Origin: Phenylobacterium sp.
Lineage (GTDB): Bacteria > Pseudomonadota > Alphaproteobacteria > Caulobacterales > Caulobacteraceae
Assembly: GCA_003136395.1 (NCBI GenBank)
Contig: PLEH01000314.1
Coordinates: 1-34,526 of the forward strand
Reading direction: 5' to 3'
DNA length: 34,526 nt
The translations under genes were made by a program, and so were the position numbers. The notes beneath the pieces are model-generated. The model was not told the origin of the DNA, did no database searches, and saw only the letters and a program-made list of their open reading frames with translations. Shown here in pieces: positions 8,647-17,964 of the stretch (its first letter is position 1; each line of letters starts with the position of its first letter).

Positions 8647-9944
8647 CAGAACTTCGCCGCCAAGCCGATGCCGGTCGCCTGCTCCCGCTTGCCGGTGTCC
8701 TCGCGGTTGCCGTTCGTGTAGCTGAGGTCGACCGTGAAATAGCCTTTGGTGTCCGGCGACCAGGAGATCGCGCTGGTGAAGTACGAGAGACTGTCGAGGC
8801 TGCCACGCAGGCCCGCAAGTTCGGTTTCCGTGACCGTGACGGTGAACGGTATCGCTGGGTTGTCGCTGGTCAGGGACGCGCCGACCTTAACGCCCAGCCG
8901 GTTGTAGTCGGTGTGGGCGGCCGGCGTGATCCCGCGTTGGGTGTACCAGCCGTTGTCGAGGTGAAGTTCCAGGATCGGCTCCCACGAGGCGAAGTCGTCC
9001 TCCGCCGCCTTCAACCGGATATAGTCGTTGAGCGCGAACCGGTTCTGCCGGTTGTTGACGATGGGCGTATAGACCAGGTTGAGGCTGGCGATGCCGCTGT
9101 GATCACTGTGGTCGAACAGATAATCGGGCCGGACCGTCCACCAGCTCCCCAACGGCGTCGGCCCGTCGCCAACCGTGCCGATCGCGGCCACGAAACCCAC
9201 GTCAGCCGTGTCGGAGGACACGGAGGTCGCCTTGCCGGTGGTCCGCACCACATTGCGATTGAAGCCGACATACGGGACCAGGATCGCGCGATTGCTACCG
9301 CCGATCGCCGGGTCGAACTCATAGCCAATCACGCCGACCAACTTGTCAGTGCGCTTGCCGCCGGTCTCGTCGTTGGCGAAGCTCAGCGTGGCCTTCGAGA
9401 GGCCTTTGAAGGCCGCATCGTCGCGCCCCCAGTAGAGGTCGTCAGCGATGCCGCGGATCCGGAACTTCGATGTGTAGGTGACCTTCGCCATCTTGGCGCC
9501 GTCCGCCTCGACCGGCGCGCCGGCCTGGGCGACGCAGCGCAGCTGCGCGCGGTCGTCGAGCAGGAAGGTCTTCGGGTCCTTGACGTCCGAGCGGTAGGCC
9601 TGCCCCTGCTGTGACAGGAGCGAGATCAACTCGAACTGCGCACTCTCAAGCGCGGCCTTGTCGGCCTTGCTGCAGGTGATCCCGCCGCCGCAGATGTCCG
9701 GGTCAGCCAGCAGGCGCTTCCAGGTGGGAACGCCCTTGAACGCGACGCTCTTGTCCGCCGCGACGTCGTCGGCGAAACTCCACCGCAAATGGTTGGCGCT
9801 CGCCAGGAAGTCGACCAGCAGGCGCTTGTCGACCAGACCGTGGACGCAGATGTCCGACTGCGATGGAACGGTTGCGTCAGCCGCGCCGGCGACCGACGCA
9901 GAGCCCGCAACGGCGGCGGCGACAAGGATCCCCCAGGCGCGCAT
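8646..9944 (-). CDS. Exported protein, possible outer-membrane beta-barrel
   Basis: Signal-peptide-like N-terminus (MRAWGILVAAAVAGSASVAGA), C-terminus ending GIGLAAKF; stop/start TGATG overlap with the MBL gene. Confidence 0.6.
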   Translation of the reverse strand: MRAWGILVAAAVAGSASVAGAADATVPSQSDICVHGLVDKRLLVDFLASANHLRWSFADDVAADKSVAFKGVPTWKRLLADPDICGGGITCSKADKAALESAQFELISLLSQQGQAYRSDVKDPKTFLLDDRAQLRCVAQAGAPVEADGAKMAKVTYTSKFRIRGIADDLYWGRDDAAFKGLSKATLSFANDETGGKRTDKLVGVIGYEFDPAIGGSNRAILVPYVGFNRNVVRTTGKATSVSSDTADVGFVAAIGTVGDGPTPLGSWWTVRPDYLFDHSDHSGIASLNLVYTPIVNNRQNRFALNDYIRLKAAEDDFASWEPILELHLDNGWYTQRGITPAAHTDYNRLGVKVGASLTSDNPAIPFTVTVTETELAGLRGSLDSLSYFTSAISWSPDTKGYFTVDLSYTNGNREDTGKREQATGIGLAAKF

Positions 9945-10265
9945 CTAGACCGCCGTCGTGTTGGCGTTCACCGAGACCATCAGGGCGGCGACGGTCTGGC
10001 CAAGCGCGGAGTCCTCGAAGGCCCCGTCGAAGGTGAAGTCGTAGGCTGGGGCGCCGTGCCGCAGGTTCCACTTCACCGCCCCGAGGAAGGTGCCGATGGT
10101 CGGCCGGGCGTAGTGGTAGTCCGTGCCCATGACCTTGGTCATGTTGTTGGGCGGCCAGCGGCCTTCTTGGTGGAGTTGGTTTGCGACGGTCGCGGCGACC
10201 GCCATCCGCTTGTCGTTGGCAGGGTCCGCGACAATCGCAGCGGCTGCGTTATCGGCTTGGCTCAT
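9945..10265 (-). CDS. Hypothetical protein (106 aa)
   Basis: First gene of the tight minus-strand cluster; its stop codon directly abuts the next ATG. Confidence 0.6.
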   Translation of the reverse strand: MSQADNAAAAIVADPANDKRMAVAATVANQLHQEGRWPPNNMTKVMGTDYHYARPTIGTFLGAVKWNLRHGAPAYDFTFDGAFEDSALGQTVAALMVSVNANTTAV

Positions 10266-10440
10266 CGTGCATCTCCCACGGGGCGGTTAGCCTGCTCGCT
10301 GACCCGCGTGAAGGGGCGCGCCAGATCGGGTAGGCTAAGACGTCAGGACGGCGCGCTTCCCCCCGGCGTAAGCGCAACGCATCTTGAAATCAGCCCCTGA
10401 CGGATTGCAACCCTGAATATTCTTGCTCGATGAATACCCG

Positions 10441-11256
10441 TCATCCAAGTGCGGCGGGACGAACTCGGACGCGCCGCGCGATGCGATCGAAGAAGGAGAC
10501 GCCGCCGGTGTCCAGCTGGATCCCGGTCTCACGCGCCCCGCTGTGTCCGACCCTTGACTCAGTGACCAGTTGGCCGGCGACCTCGACCCGGACCACGCAC
10601 CCCGTGCCCGTGGGGCCGTTCGGGTCGAGGCAGTAGGCCCGGCTGGGCAGCTGCAAATCCCCATCGCGAAGGACTTCGGCGTCGCCCTCGAAAACCTGAA
10701 ATGGCTCGACGCTGGGGTCGTAGTCTCGGTCTCGCGGGAAGAAGGCGATCCGATACGGAACCCGAGCGCCATCGCCCAGGGCGTGGCGCCGCTCGAAGAC
10801 CTTGAAGGCGTAGATGCCGCCGCCGGCCCCAGTGCGGTCGAGATGCGCGGTGAAGCCCATCTGAATCCAGAAGGGCAGGGCAGTGCTCGGGGCGATTTCG
10901 ATCTCCGCCACGCTGTGTCCGAGGTCGTAAGCCCGTTGGAGCATAAAGGCGGCGAGCACTTGGCCAAAGCCCGCGCGCCGACGATCGGCCCGCACCTCGA
11001 GAATGTCCATTGCGTTCACAAAGCCCACCGCCTGCCCATCAACGATTAGGACATGGACGTTTTCTGAGTCCGCCTCGAAGGACCGGGTGACGATGTTCCA
11101 ATTGCAAAGGAACCCCTGGTCTGGAATTTCCACGCCATCCCACGACGGCCTGCCTCGGTGAGCGAGCGCCTTGCGGTAGGCGTTGTCCTCGGCCTGAAGC
11201 CAGGTTTCGATCTCGTGCATTGTGGCCGACGTCGCGGTGAGAATCTCGACGCTCAT
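10441..11256 (-). CDS. GNAT-family N-acetyltransferase domain protein
   Basis: VLIVDGQAVGFVNAMDILEVRADRRRAGFGQVLAAFMLQRAYDLGHSVAEIEI...ALPFWIQMGF. Confidence 0.75.
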   Translation of the reverse strand: MSVEILTATSATMHEIETWLQAEDNAYRKALAHRGRPSWDGVEIPDQGFLCNWNIVTRSFEADSENVHVLIVDGQAVGFVNAMDILEVRADRRRAGFGQVLAAFMLQRAYDLGHSVAEIEIAPSTALPFWIQMGFTAHLDRTGAGGGIYAFKVFERRHALGDGARVPYRIAFFPRDRDYDPSVEPFQVFEGDAEVLRDGDLQLPSRAYCLDPNGPTGTGCVVRVEVAGQLVTESRVGHSGARETGIQLDTGGVSFFDRIARRVRVRPAALG

Positions 11257-11906
11257 GCGGTCAGCCTTGCGGTTGGGCCGGACGCCCCGATGGCGTCGCA
11301 GATCTCGGCGACCTGTCGGTCCGAGAGACTGATCGCGTCGTACCAGTCGGTCCGCCCGGTGCGCGGACGGAAGTTCGGCGGAAAGGCCTCGGGCCAGGCG
11401 GCGAGCAGCGCTGCGCCCTTGACGTCACTGTTGTGCTTCAGAGTGTTGACGAGGCTCACGACGGCCTCGAGGCGGGGATCCACCGGGTAGCCTTCAGCTA
11501 AGCTCGCCGCGCTCAGCTGGCTGTGCCGAGCCTTGGGACCAGCTTTGCCCCATCGCCGCGCGGAGCGTTCCCAGTGATGATAAGCGGCGATGACGAAGGC
11601 TTTCCGCAGATGCATGAGCGCCTCTTCGGCGTTGGCGATATTCATATCCAGCACCTGCGACTGATCCCACAAGATCATGCCCTCTTCGCGCTCGCCGACC
11701 CAGGCGCTCGGGTCCATCCTGACCGCGGCCACATAGGCGGACAAGGCGGCCTGGGCGCGCACGATCTCAGTCGCCAGCGCCCCAGCCGCGAGATCGAAGC
11801 TCGACCGCATTGTCTTGAGGACGTCCTGGAAGGCATATCCCAGCAGGTTGAAATCGAACTTGGCCATGTTCGACGCTGCGGGCGCCGGCGGGCTCCGGTC
11901 AATCAT
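11253..11906 (-). CDS. Hypothetical helical protein, possibly HEPN-like
   Basis: 217 aa; EEALMHLRKAFVIAAYHHWERSARRW and LVNTLKHNSD; ATGA overlap with the GNAT gene. Confidence 0.5.
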   Translation of the reverse strand: MIDRSPPAPAASNMAKFDFNLLGYAFQDVLKTMRSSFDLAAGALATEIVRAQAALSAYVAAVRMDPSAWVGEREEGMILWDQSQVLDMNIANAEEALMHLRKAFVIAAYHHWERSARRWGKAGPKARHSQLSAASLAEGYPVDPRLEAVVSLVNTLKHNSDVKGAALLAAWPEAFPPNFRPRTGRTDWYDAISLSDRQVAEICDAIGASGPTARLTA

Positions 11907-11989
11907 CCTCGCCGGGCGCCATCAGGTCGTTGACGGCGTCGACGCGACCTGACCCAGGCCGGCGAACAGGTCCGCATGAGGAAGACAGC

Positions 11990-12865
11990 ATGGGTTCGCC
12001 GCGTTCGATCGACATCGGCTTCTATCCTGAGCGACTTGAGGTCGAGGCCGGCGACATCACCCTGACAACGCGGTCGGACCTCGACGAAAGCGTCGCAAAG
12101 GTGCGAGCTTGGCCGACAGTCCAAGGCGACTGGATCTATGCCCTGGATATCGAGCGCATCTTCCCGCTTCCAGTGACGCACACGCTCAGCCACGCGAACG
12201 CCGATGGCCCCGAGCACCTCGACTTCATCATCTGGGCGCTGTCGTTCTTCGCGGGCATGCGCCTGACCGCGACCGAGGCTGGGTTTGTCGATGCAACGCC
12301 CATCGTTCCTGGGAAACTCTGCGACTTCAGCGTTCGATCCGGTCGCGAGTTTGCGGAAGTCGTCGGCCTCGCCGAGCGCTATTGGCAAGCCCACCGGACT
12401 GAGCGGCCCGCGACACAGCGATGGGAGTCCGCGGTTCACGCCTTACTGCTCGCGCAGTACCCGAAAGCGCTGCCCTATGAGGAATTTATCTATCTTTACA
12501 TCGCGCTAGACGCTTGTTTTGTCATGATGGAAAGCGCGGTCAAGGTTGCTGGGAAAGCTAAACCCTCTGGTGGGCATCCCAATCGCATTCCGTGGATGTG
12601 TGGAGAGTTGGGCATGCCTGTGCCGTCGTGGGCCGACGGCGAGATTAGTGGCATCCGCAATTTCACAATTCACGAGGGGCTGTTCATGGGGGTTCCTTTG
12701 GGCTTCGCGGGCCATGACCGAAAATCGGCCGAGAACCTATCGCTGGAAATGGGGAACCTGGTGAGCCGCCTTCTCGTCGCAATCCTGGGTGCGCCCAACG
12801 CTGGCTACGTCCGCTCGCCAGTCACTAGCTATCAAAGACACGGCCTCGACTTGCGGCGTCCCTAA
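11990..12865 (+). CDS. HEPN-domain-like protein
   Basis: SD AGGAAG before ATG 11990; C-terminal GIRNFTIHEG matches the HEPN R-x4-H motif with N after R. Confidence 0.6.
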   Translation: MGSPRSIDIGFYPERLEVEAGDITLTTRSDLDESVAKVRAWPTVQGDWIYALDIERIFPLPVTHTLSHANADGPEHLDFIIWALSFFAGMRLTATEAGFVDATPIVPGKLCDFSVRSGREFAEVVGLAERYWQAHRTERPATQRWESAVHALLLAQYPKALPYEEFIYLYIALDACFVMMESAVKVAGKAKPSGGHPNRIPWMCGELGMPVPSWADGEISGIRNFTIHEGLFMGVPLGFAGHDRKSAENLSLEMGNLVSRLLVAILGAPNAGYVRSPVTSYQRHGLDLRRP

Positions 12866-13018
12866 GCCCGTAGTTTTGCGCGCCCGGCCGCATGTAGGAG
12901 GTCGGCGCTTGGCCTGTCTCAGCGGCCATGTCGCCATTTGTACGCCACCGCCCCCGTTCCTACGCGGGCAGAAGATCATCATCGCGGGTCCGCGGCGCCG
13001 CGGGTATAGGCTCGCCGC

Positions 13019-14317
13019 ATGAGCGATCTGCCGGCCACGCCGGGACCTGACTATGCGGGGCTGCTGGCCGAGCTAAAGGCGCGGATTCTGGCGGCGCGGG
13101 TGACCGCGGCGCTGGCCGTCAACCAGGAGCTCATCCTGCTCTACTGGAGTATCGGCCGGGACATCCTGGCGCGGCAGGATGTGGAGGGCTGGGGCGCGCG
13201 GGTCATCGACCGGCTGGCCGAGGACCTGCGCCGGGAGTTCCCGGAGATGACCGGGCTCTCCGGCCGGAACCTGCGATACATGCGGGCCTTCGCCGAGGCC
13301 TGGCCCGATCGAGACTTCGTGCAACAGGTCGTTGCACGATTGCCGTGGGGCCATAACGTCCGGCTGGTGGAGGCCGTGAAGGCACCGGTCGAACGGGAAT
13401 GGTACGCCCGCCAGGCCATCGAAAGCGGCTGGAGCCGCAATGTCCTGGCGCACCAGATCGCCGGCGGCCTTTATCAGCGGCAAGGCCGCGCGCTGACCAA
13501 TTTCGCGCGCACCCTGCCGGCGCCCCAGTCCGAGCTGGCCCAAGAGCTGGTGAAGGACCCGTACAGCTTCGACTTCCTGGCGCTGGGCCCGGAGATGCTG
13601 GAGCGCGACCTGGAGCGCGGCCTGCTGGAGCACTTGCGCGCACTCATCCTGGAGCTGGGCAAGGGGTTCGCCTTCGTCGGCAGCCAGTATCATCTCGAGG
13701 TCGGCGGCCAGGACTACTACCTCGACCTCCTGTTCTATCACCTGCGGCTGCGCTGCTTCGTGGTGATCGAGCTGAAGATCGAGGAGTTCAAGCCGGAGTT
13801 CGCGGGCAAGATGAACTTCTATCTGTCGGCCGTGGACGACCTGCTGCGTCACCCGGACGACGGGCCCACGATCGGCATCATCCTCTGCCAGGGCCGCAAC
13901 GCCGTGATCGTCGAATATGCGTTGCGCGACGCCGCCAAGCCGATGGGCGTGGCCGGCTACCAACTCTCGCCGCAGCTTCCCAGCCAGCTGCAGGCCGAGC
14001 TGCCGACCCGGGCCGAGTTCGCGCGCGAGTTCCCGCTGATGTCGCTGGCGCGCCTGCGCATCGAGATCGAGCGGGAGGTGCGCGACCGGCTGGCGGCCGA
14101 GGGCCTCGAGGCCGATCGCGTCATGGGCCTGCAGCAGTCGTTGCGACAGCTGCAGGCACGCGGCGTCGCCCCGGCCGGAACGGACGGCTTCCTGGCGGTC
14201 AGCCGGGCGCTGAACGACGCGGCCCATGGAGTCGATGTCGCGGTTGACGATGTGCGCCGCGCCGAGGAGATCGGGACGGCCTTCCTTGCTGAGCTTCGCG
14301 CGGACTGGAGACCTTAG
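13019..14317 (+). CDS. YhcG/DUF1016 family PDDEXK nuclease domain protein
   Basis: INQELILLYWSIG-type N-terminus (VNQELILLYWSIGRDIL), GLSGRNLRYMRAFAEAWP, DYYLDLLFYHLRLRCFVVIELKIEEFKPEFAGKMNFYLSAVDD. Confidence 0.95.
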   Translation: MSDLPATPGPDYAGLLAELKARILAARVTAALAVNQELILLYWSIGRDILARQDVEGWGARVIDRLAEDLRREFPEMTGLSGRNLRYMRAFAEAWPDRDFVQQVVARLPWGHNVRLVEAVKAPVEREWYARQAIESGWSRNVLAHQIAGGLYQRQGRALTNFARTLPAPQSELAQELVKDPYSFDFLALGPEMLERDLERGLLEHLRALILELGKGFAFVGSQYHLEVGGQDYYLDLLFYHLRLRCFVVIELKIEEFKPEFAGKMNFYLSAVDDLLRHPDDGPTIGIILCQGRNAVIVEYALRDAAKPMGVAGYQLSPQLPSQLQAELPTRAEFAREFPLMSLARLRIEIEREVRDRLAAEGLEADRVMGLQQSLRQLQARGVAPAGTDGFLAVSRALNDAAHGVDVAVDDVRRAEEIGTAFLAELRADWRP

Positions 14318-14489
14318 TCTTATCGGCAGGCTGGCCTTGGCGCCTCTGCTCGGGCCGCGACCATCGACGCATGAACGCGAGCGAGCCCCGCGCCCACAAT
14401 CCATCGGCCTGGGGATCGCTTGAAGACGAACCCTACGGCTCAGCTCCAGCGGTGGTAGATTGCAACCGACGTCGAGGGTCGATGACCAC

Positions 14490-16742
14490 ATGTTCCTGAA
14501 GAAAATCGCCGGCATCAAAGCCGTTGGCCGGTTCCGAACGGGCGGGATCAGCGGCGGCGAGTACGGCAAGTACACCCTGTTCTACGCGGGCAACGGGCGC
14601 GGGAAGACGACGTTGTGCGCCATGCTGCGCTCTTTGCAGACTGGCGACGCGACCCACCTGCTGAAGCGCCGATCCTTCAAGGCGGCCATTCCCCAAGAGG
14701 TGCAGCTCGTCCTTGACACGGGGCATGTGAAGTTCTCGGCGGGGGCGTGGTCTGCCAAGGCCGAGGACCTGCATATCTTCGACCAGCACTTTATCAACGC
14801 CAACGTTCATGGCGGCCACGAGATCGCCGTCGACCATCGACGGAATTTCTATCGGGTGGTGGTGGGCCCGAAGGGCGTGGCGCTGGCCGAGGCGATCGAC
14901 GCCCTCGACGCGGCAGCGACCGCCAAGCAGGCCGAGATCACCAACGAAAAGAAGGTTCTGCAGCAGCATGTTCCCAAGGGGATGACGCTGGAAGCCTTTC
15001 TCAATCTGCCGGCTGATCCCGCCGTTGACGCCAAGATCGCCACGGCCGAGAAGGCGCTGACGGCGGTGGAGGCCGCAGCGGACATCGCGGCGCGCGGCAA
15101 GCTGAAGCCGGTGACGGTGCCGAGTCTTCCGCCGACCTTCGAAGCTTTAATGCTCGCCGGGCTGCCAGAGGTCTCGGTCGCCGCCGCGGCCAGGGTTCAG
15201 GCCCAGCTGGACGCCCATGACTTTCATGAGGACGGCGAGGCCTGGCTCGCTCAGGGCGTGCCGCACATTCGTGGCGGCAAGTGTCCCTTCTGTGGGTCGG
15301 CGGTCGCCGGTAGTCCGTTGATCACCGCCTATCAGGGCTACTTCAGCGACGCCTACGACGCTCACAAGGTGGCGCTTATCGCGCTAGCCGAAGACCTTGA
15401 GGCCGCCTTGGGGCCAGCGGCTGGCCTGAAAGCCGAGCAGGGGCTGAAGGACGCCGCGCGCGACGGCGCGTTCTGGGCGCCCTATCTCGATCCGACATTC
15501 GTGGCGCCGGCCGAACCGGCTGGCGTGGCCGACGATATCGCGGCGCTCTACGCGCCGGCGCTGGCACGGATGACCGCGAAGCTGGCCGCGCCGCTGGACG
15601 GGGCCGTCTCCACACCGGCCCATCAGGCCGCGCTCGCCGGGTGGGACAAGACGGCGGCCGGACTTGAGCTCGCGAATGCAGCGATGGCGAAAGCCAACCT
15701 CGACATCGATGCCGTGAAGGCGGCCAACGCCAAGGCTGACAAGGTGGCCGCCGCGGCCACGGTGGCGGCGCTCGCCGCGACCCGGAAACGACATACCGCG
15801 CCCTTCGCCGGGCTCGCCACCGCCTATGACGGGACGATCAAAGCCAAAGAAAAGCTGGTCGCGGACAAGGAGGCGAAGAAGGACGAGCTGGATGCTTACG
15901 ACGCCCAGATCCTCGGCGGCTACGAGACGGACATCAACGCCATCCTGACGCGCTTCAACGCGGGTTTCCGTTTGGCGAAGTGCGGAAAGAACTACGTCGG
16001 AAAGACCCCGCAGTCGGCCTATTGCCTGCAGTTCGATGGACACGACGTCGATATCAGCAAGGCCGATGGAGACGAGCCGTCCTTCGATTCCACCATGAGC
16101 GCAGGAGACAAGAGCACCTTCGCCCTGGCCTTCTTCCTGGCGCAGCTCGACCGCGACCCGAACCTGGCCAAGAAGCTTGTGGTGTTCGACGACCCCTTCA
16201 CCAGCCTGGATGATTTCCGCCGCGAGATGACGGCCAAGGCCATCTTCCGTGTGGGCGAGAAGGCCTCACAGGTGCTGGTCTTCAGCCATGACAAATACTT
16301 CCTCGACGCGGTGCGGCAGAAGCTTCACGGCGCGCCGTGCGTCACCATGCAGATCTCCGGATCGGTCGGGAATTCCGCCTTGGAGCCGTGGAATATCGAG
16401 CGCGAGGTCAAGGAGGGCTACCTTCAGGACCATATGGCCCTGGTCGACTATGCGAGCGGGCTGACGACCGACGCCAAGGCGATGCGGACAACGATGCGGC
16501 CGCTCCTGGAAAAGTACATCCGCTACCGTTTTCCGAACCAGTTGCTCGACGGGGTTTGGCTTGGCGAGATGCTCAAGATCATCAGGGCTGACCCGACCCA
16601 CGCCCTGACGCCGCAGTACAAGGAACTGGACGACATCAACGAATATACCGCTCCGTTCCACCACGACCCGAACACGGCCTTCAACGCGGACGAGGTTCTG
16701 GCCCACGCCAAGCGGACGCTGGCGATCGTCGGGGGCTGCTAG
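14490..16742 (+). CDS. AAA-family ATPase with CPFCG zinc-hook-like motif (RloC/PrrC-like architecture)
   Basis: Walker A AGNGRGKTT; GGKCPFCGSA; Walker B KLVVFDDPFTSLDD; C-terminal MRPLLEKYIRYRFP...DDINEYTAPFHHD. Confidence 0.82.
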   Translation: MFLKKIAGIKAVGRFRTGGISGGEYGKYTLFYAGNGRGKTTLCAMLRSLQTGDATHLLKRRSFKAAIPQEVQLVLDTGHVKFSAGAWSAKAEDLHIFDQHFINANVHGGHEIAVDHRRNFYRVVVGPKGVALAEAIDALDAAATAKQAEITNEKKVLQQHVPKGMTLEAFLNLPADPAVDAKIATAEKALTAVEAAADIAARGKLKPVTVPSLPPTFEALMLAGLPEVSVAAAARVQAQLDAHDFHEDGEAWLAQGVPHIRGGKCPFCGSAVAGSPLITAYQGYFSDAYDAHKVALIALAEDLEAALGPAAGLKAEQGLKDAARDGAFWAPYLDPTFVAPAEPAGVADDIAALYAPALARMTAKLAAPLDGAVSTPAHQAALAGWDKTAAGLELANAAMAKANLDIDAVKAANAKADKVAAAATVAALAATRKRHTAPFAGLATAYDGTIKAKEKLVADKEAKKDELDAYDAQILGGYETDINAILTRFNAGFRLAKCGKNYVGKTPQSAYCLQFDGHDVDISKADGDEPSFDSTMSAGDKSTFALAFFLAQLDRDPNLAKKLVVFDDPFTSLDDFRREMTAKAIFRVGEKASQVLVFSHDKYFLDAVRQKLHGAPCVTMQISGSVGNSALEPWNIEREVKEGYLQDHMALVDYASGLTTDAKAMRTTMRPLLEKYIRYRFPNQLLDGVWLGEMLKIIRADPTHALTPQYKELDDINEYTAPFHHDPNTAFNADEVLAHAKRTLAIVGGC

Positions 16743-16744
16743 GC

Positions 16745-17428
16745 GTGTGGCCGGAGGCCTGGACCCTTGCCGTCCGCGGGGGCGGTGCCGTGACCGCCTT
16801 CATCAAGGACTACCAGACGCTGATCGCGGGGCTGATCGCCATCGCCGCGGCGTACCTCACGGCGCGCCCCGTCTGGCGGCAGCTGGACCGCATGTCGGTG
16901 CAGACCAACACAATGTTCCGCGCCTTCCTGTCCGACCGGATCGAGTCTTTGAAGGGACGCCGCCGGTGGCTGGCGAAGCATCTCGATCCCTACCGGTCGC
17001 AAGTGACCCAGCGTCTGTATGAAATGCGCGAGCTTGAAGAGCGCCTGAACGTCCATTGGATTTTCGAGCGCGCGCAGATCACCGACAGTCTTGTCGAAAC
17101 CTTGGAGACGTACCGCTCTGAACGGCGGGACGCGCCAGCCATCACCGCCGCAACGGATGAGATCGTCGAGTCCCTCACCGCCCTGGCCAAGGACCTGCAC
17201 GCGATTCACCGGCCCGCAAGCACGGACCAGAGCGGTGAAGACTATGCCTATTCCGACGCGGAGTGGGCAGTGATCGAGCAGGCCGCCGTCACGGCGGATA
17301 AGGCGCTCGATGCCCTGGTGGCCCGTTTCGTCGCGGGGGTGGCGGCGCTGGACGAGGCTTTCCGGGCTGAACTCGACGATCTGCGAGATCGGATGTCGCA
17401 GACCGACAAGGCGTTGCTCGGGCGATAG
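16745..17428 (+). CDS. Membrane-anchored hypothetical protein
   Basis: GTG start 2 nt after the ATPase stop; one predicted TM segment (LIAGLIAIAAAYLTA), then a helical region. Confidence 0.65.
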   Translation: MWPEAWTLAVRGGGAVTAFIKDYQTLIAGLIAIAAAYLTARPVWRQLDRMSVQTNTMFRAFLSDRIESLKGRRRWLAKHLDPYRSQVTQRLYEMRELEERLNVHWIFERAQITDSLVETLETYRSERRDAPAITAATDEIVESLTALAKDLHAIHRPASTDQSGEDYAYSDAEWAVIEQAAVTADKALDALVARFVAGVAALDEAFRAELDDLRDRMSQTDKALLGR

Positions 17429-17440
17429 ACGGCCCGTTTC

Positions 17441-17623
17441 TCAGGCCAGCGCTTTGGTCCCCGACCAGACGAGCAGGCCGCCGCGATCCCGCAGGACGGC
17501 CGAGACCGCTTCGCCGGAGCTCAGACAGTCTTCAGCGTCGCGGATCGCCGCAGCGCGGTCCTTGTCGACCGCGAAGCTCTTCAGGCCGCCGCCCGCCAGT
17601 TGCAAGACGAGCTGATGGATCAC
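17441..17623 (-). CDS. Hypothetical small protein (60 aa)
   Basis: GTGA overlap with the stop of the upstream cold-shock gene. Confidence 0.5.
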   Translation of the reverse strand: MIHQLVLQLAGGGLKSFAVDKDRAAAIRDAEDCLSSGEAVSAVLRDRGGLLVWSGTKALA

Positions 17624-17829
17624 AGCGCCTGGAGCTGACCGGCCGAGTCCTTGCCGCTGCGTTGGTCGCGTTCCAGTTCATAGGAGAGCTTCTGGTTCTC
17701 GTTCAGCCCGCCGAGTCCGGCGCGCTCGACGGCCGAGATGTGGACGAACACGTCTGGCCCTCCGTTGTCCGGCTGGATGAAACCGAAGCCCTTGGTCGAA
17801 TTGAACCACTTCACGGTGCCGGTCGCCAT
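17620..17829 (-). CDS. Cold-shock protein (CspA family)
   Basis: [39 protein letters not shown]. Confidence 0.95.
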   Translation of the reverse strand: MATGTVKWFNSTKGFGFIQPDNGGPDVFVHISAVERAGLGGLNENQKLSYELERDQRSGKDSAGQLQAL

Positions 17830-17964
17830 TCGCTCTTCCTTTTCGGGGCCCGCGGTCGTTCGACAGGTGATCGCCTTGCGGGCCGGCATCAGTGCGTCAT
17901 TGCGGGGCGGGCGTCGAGCGCGGTGACGGGGCTCCCGTTTTCCGGTGATGGCGCGAGCCTTGGT

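Noticed and set aside
8553-9614. 353-aa plus-strand ORF
   Set aside because: Antisense to the exported-protein gene, which has a signal peptide and coupled overlap with the MBL gene.
13073-14575. 500-aa antisense ORF
   Set aside because: Antisense to the clear YhcG/DUF1016 gene; composition typical of frame shadow.
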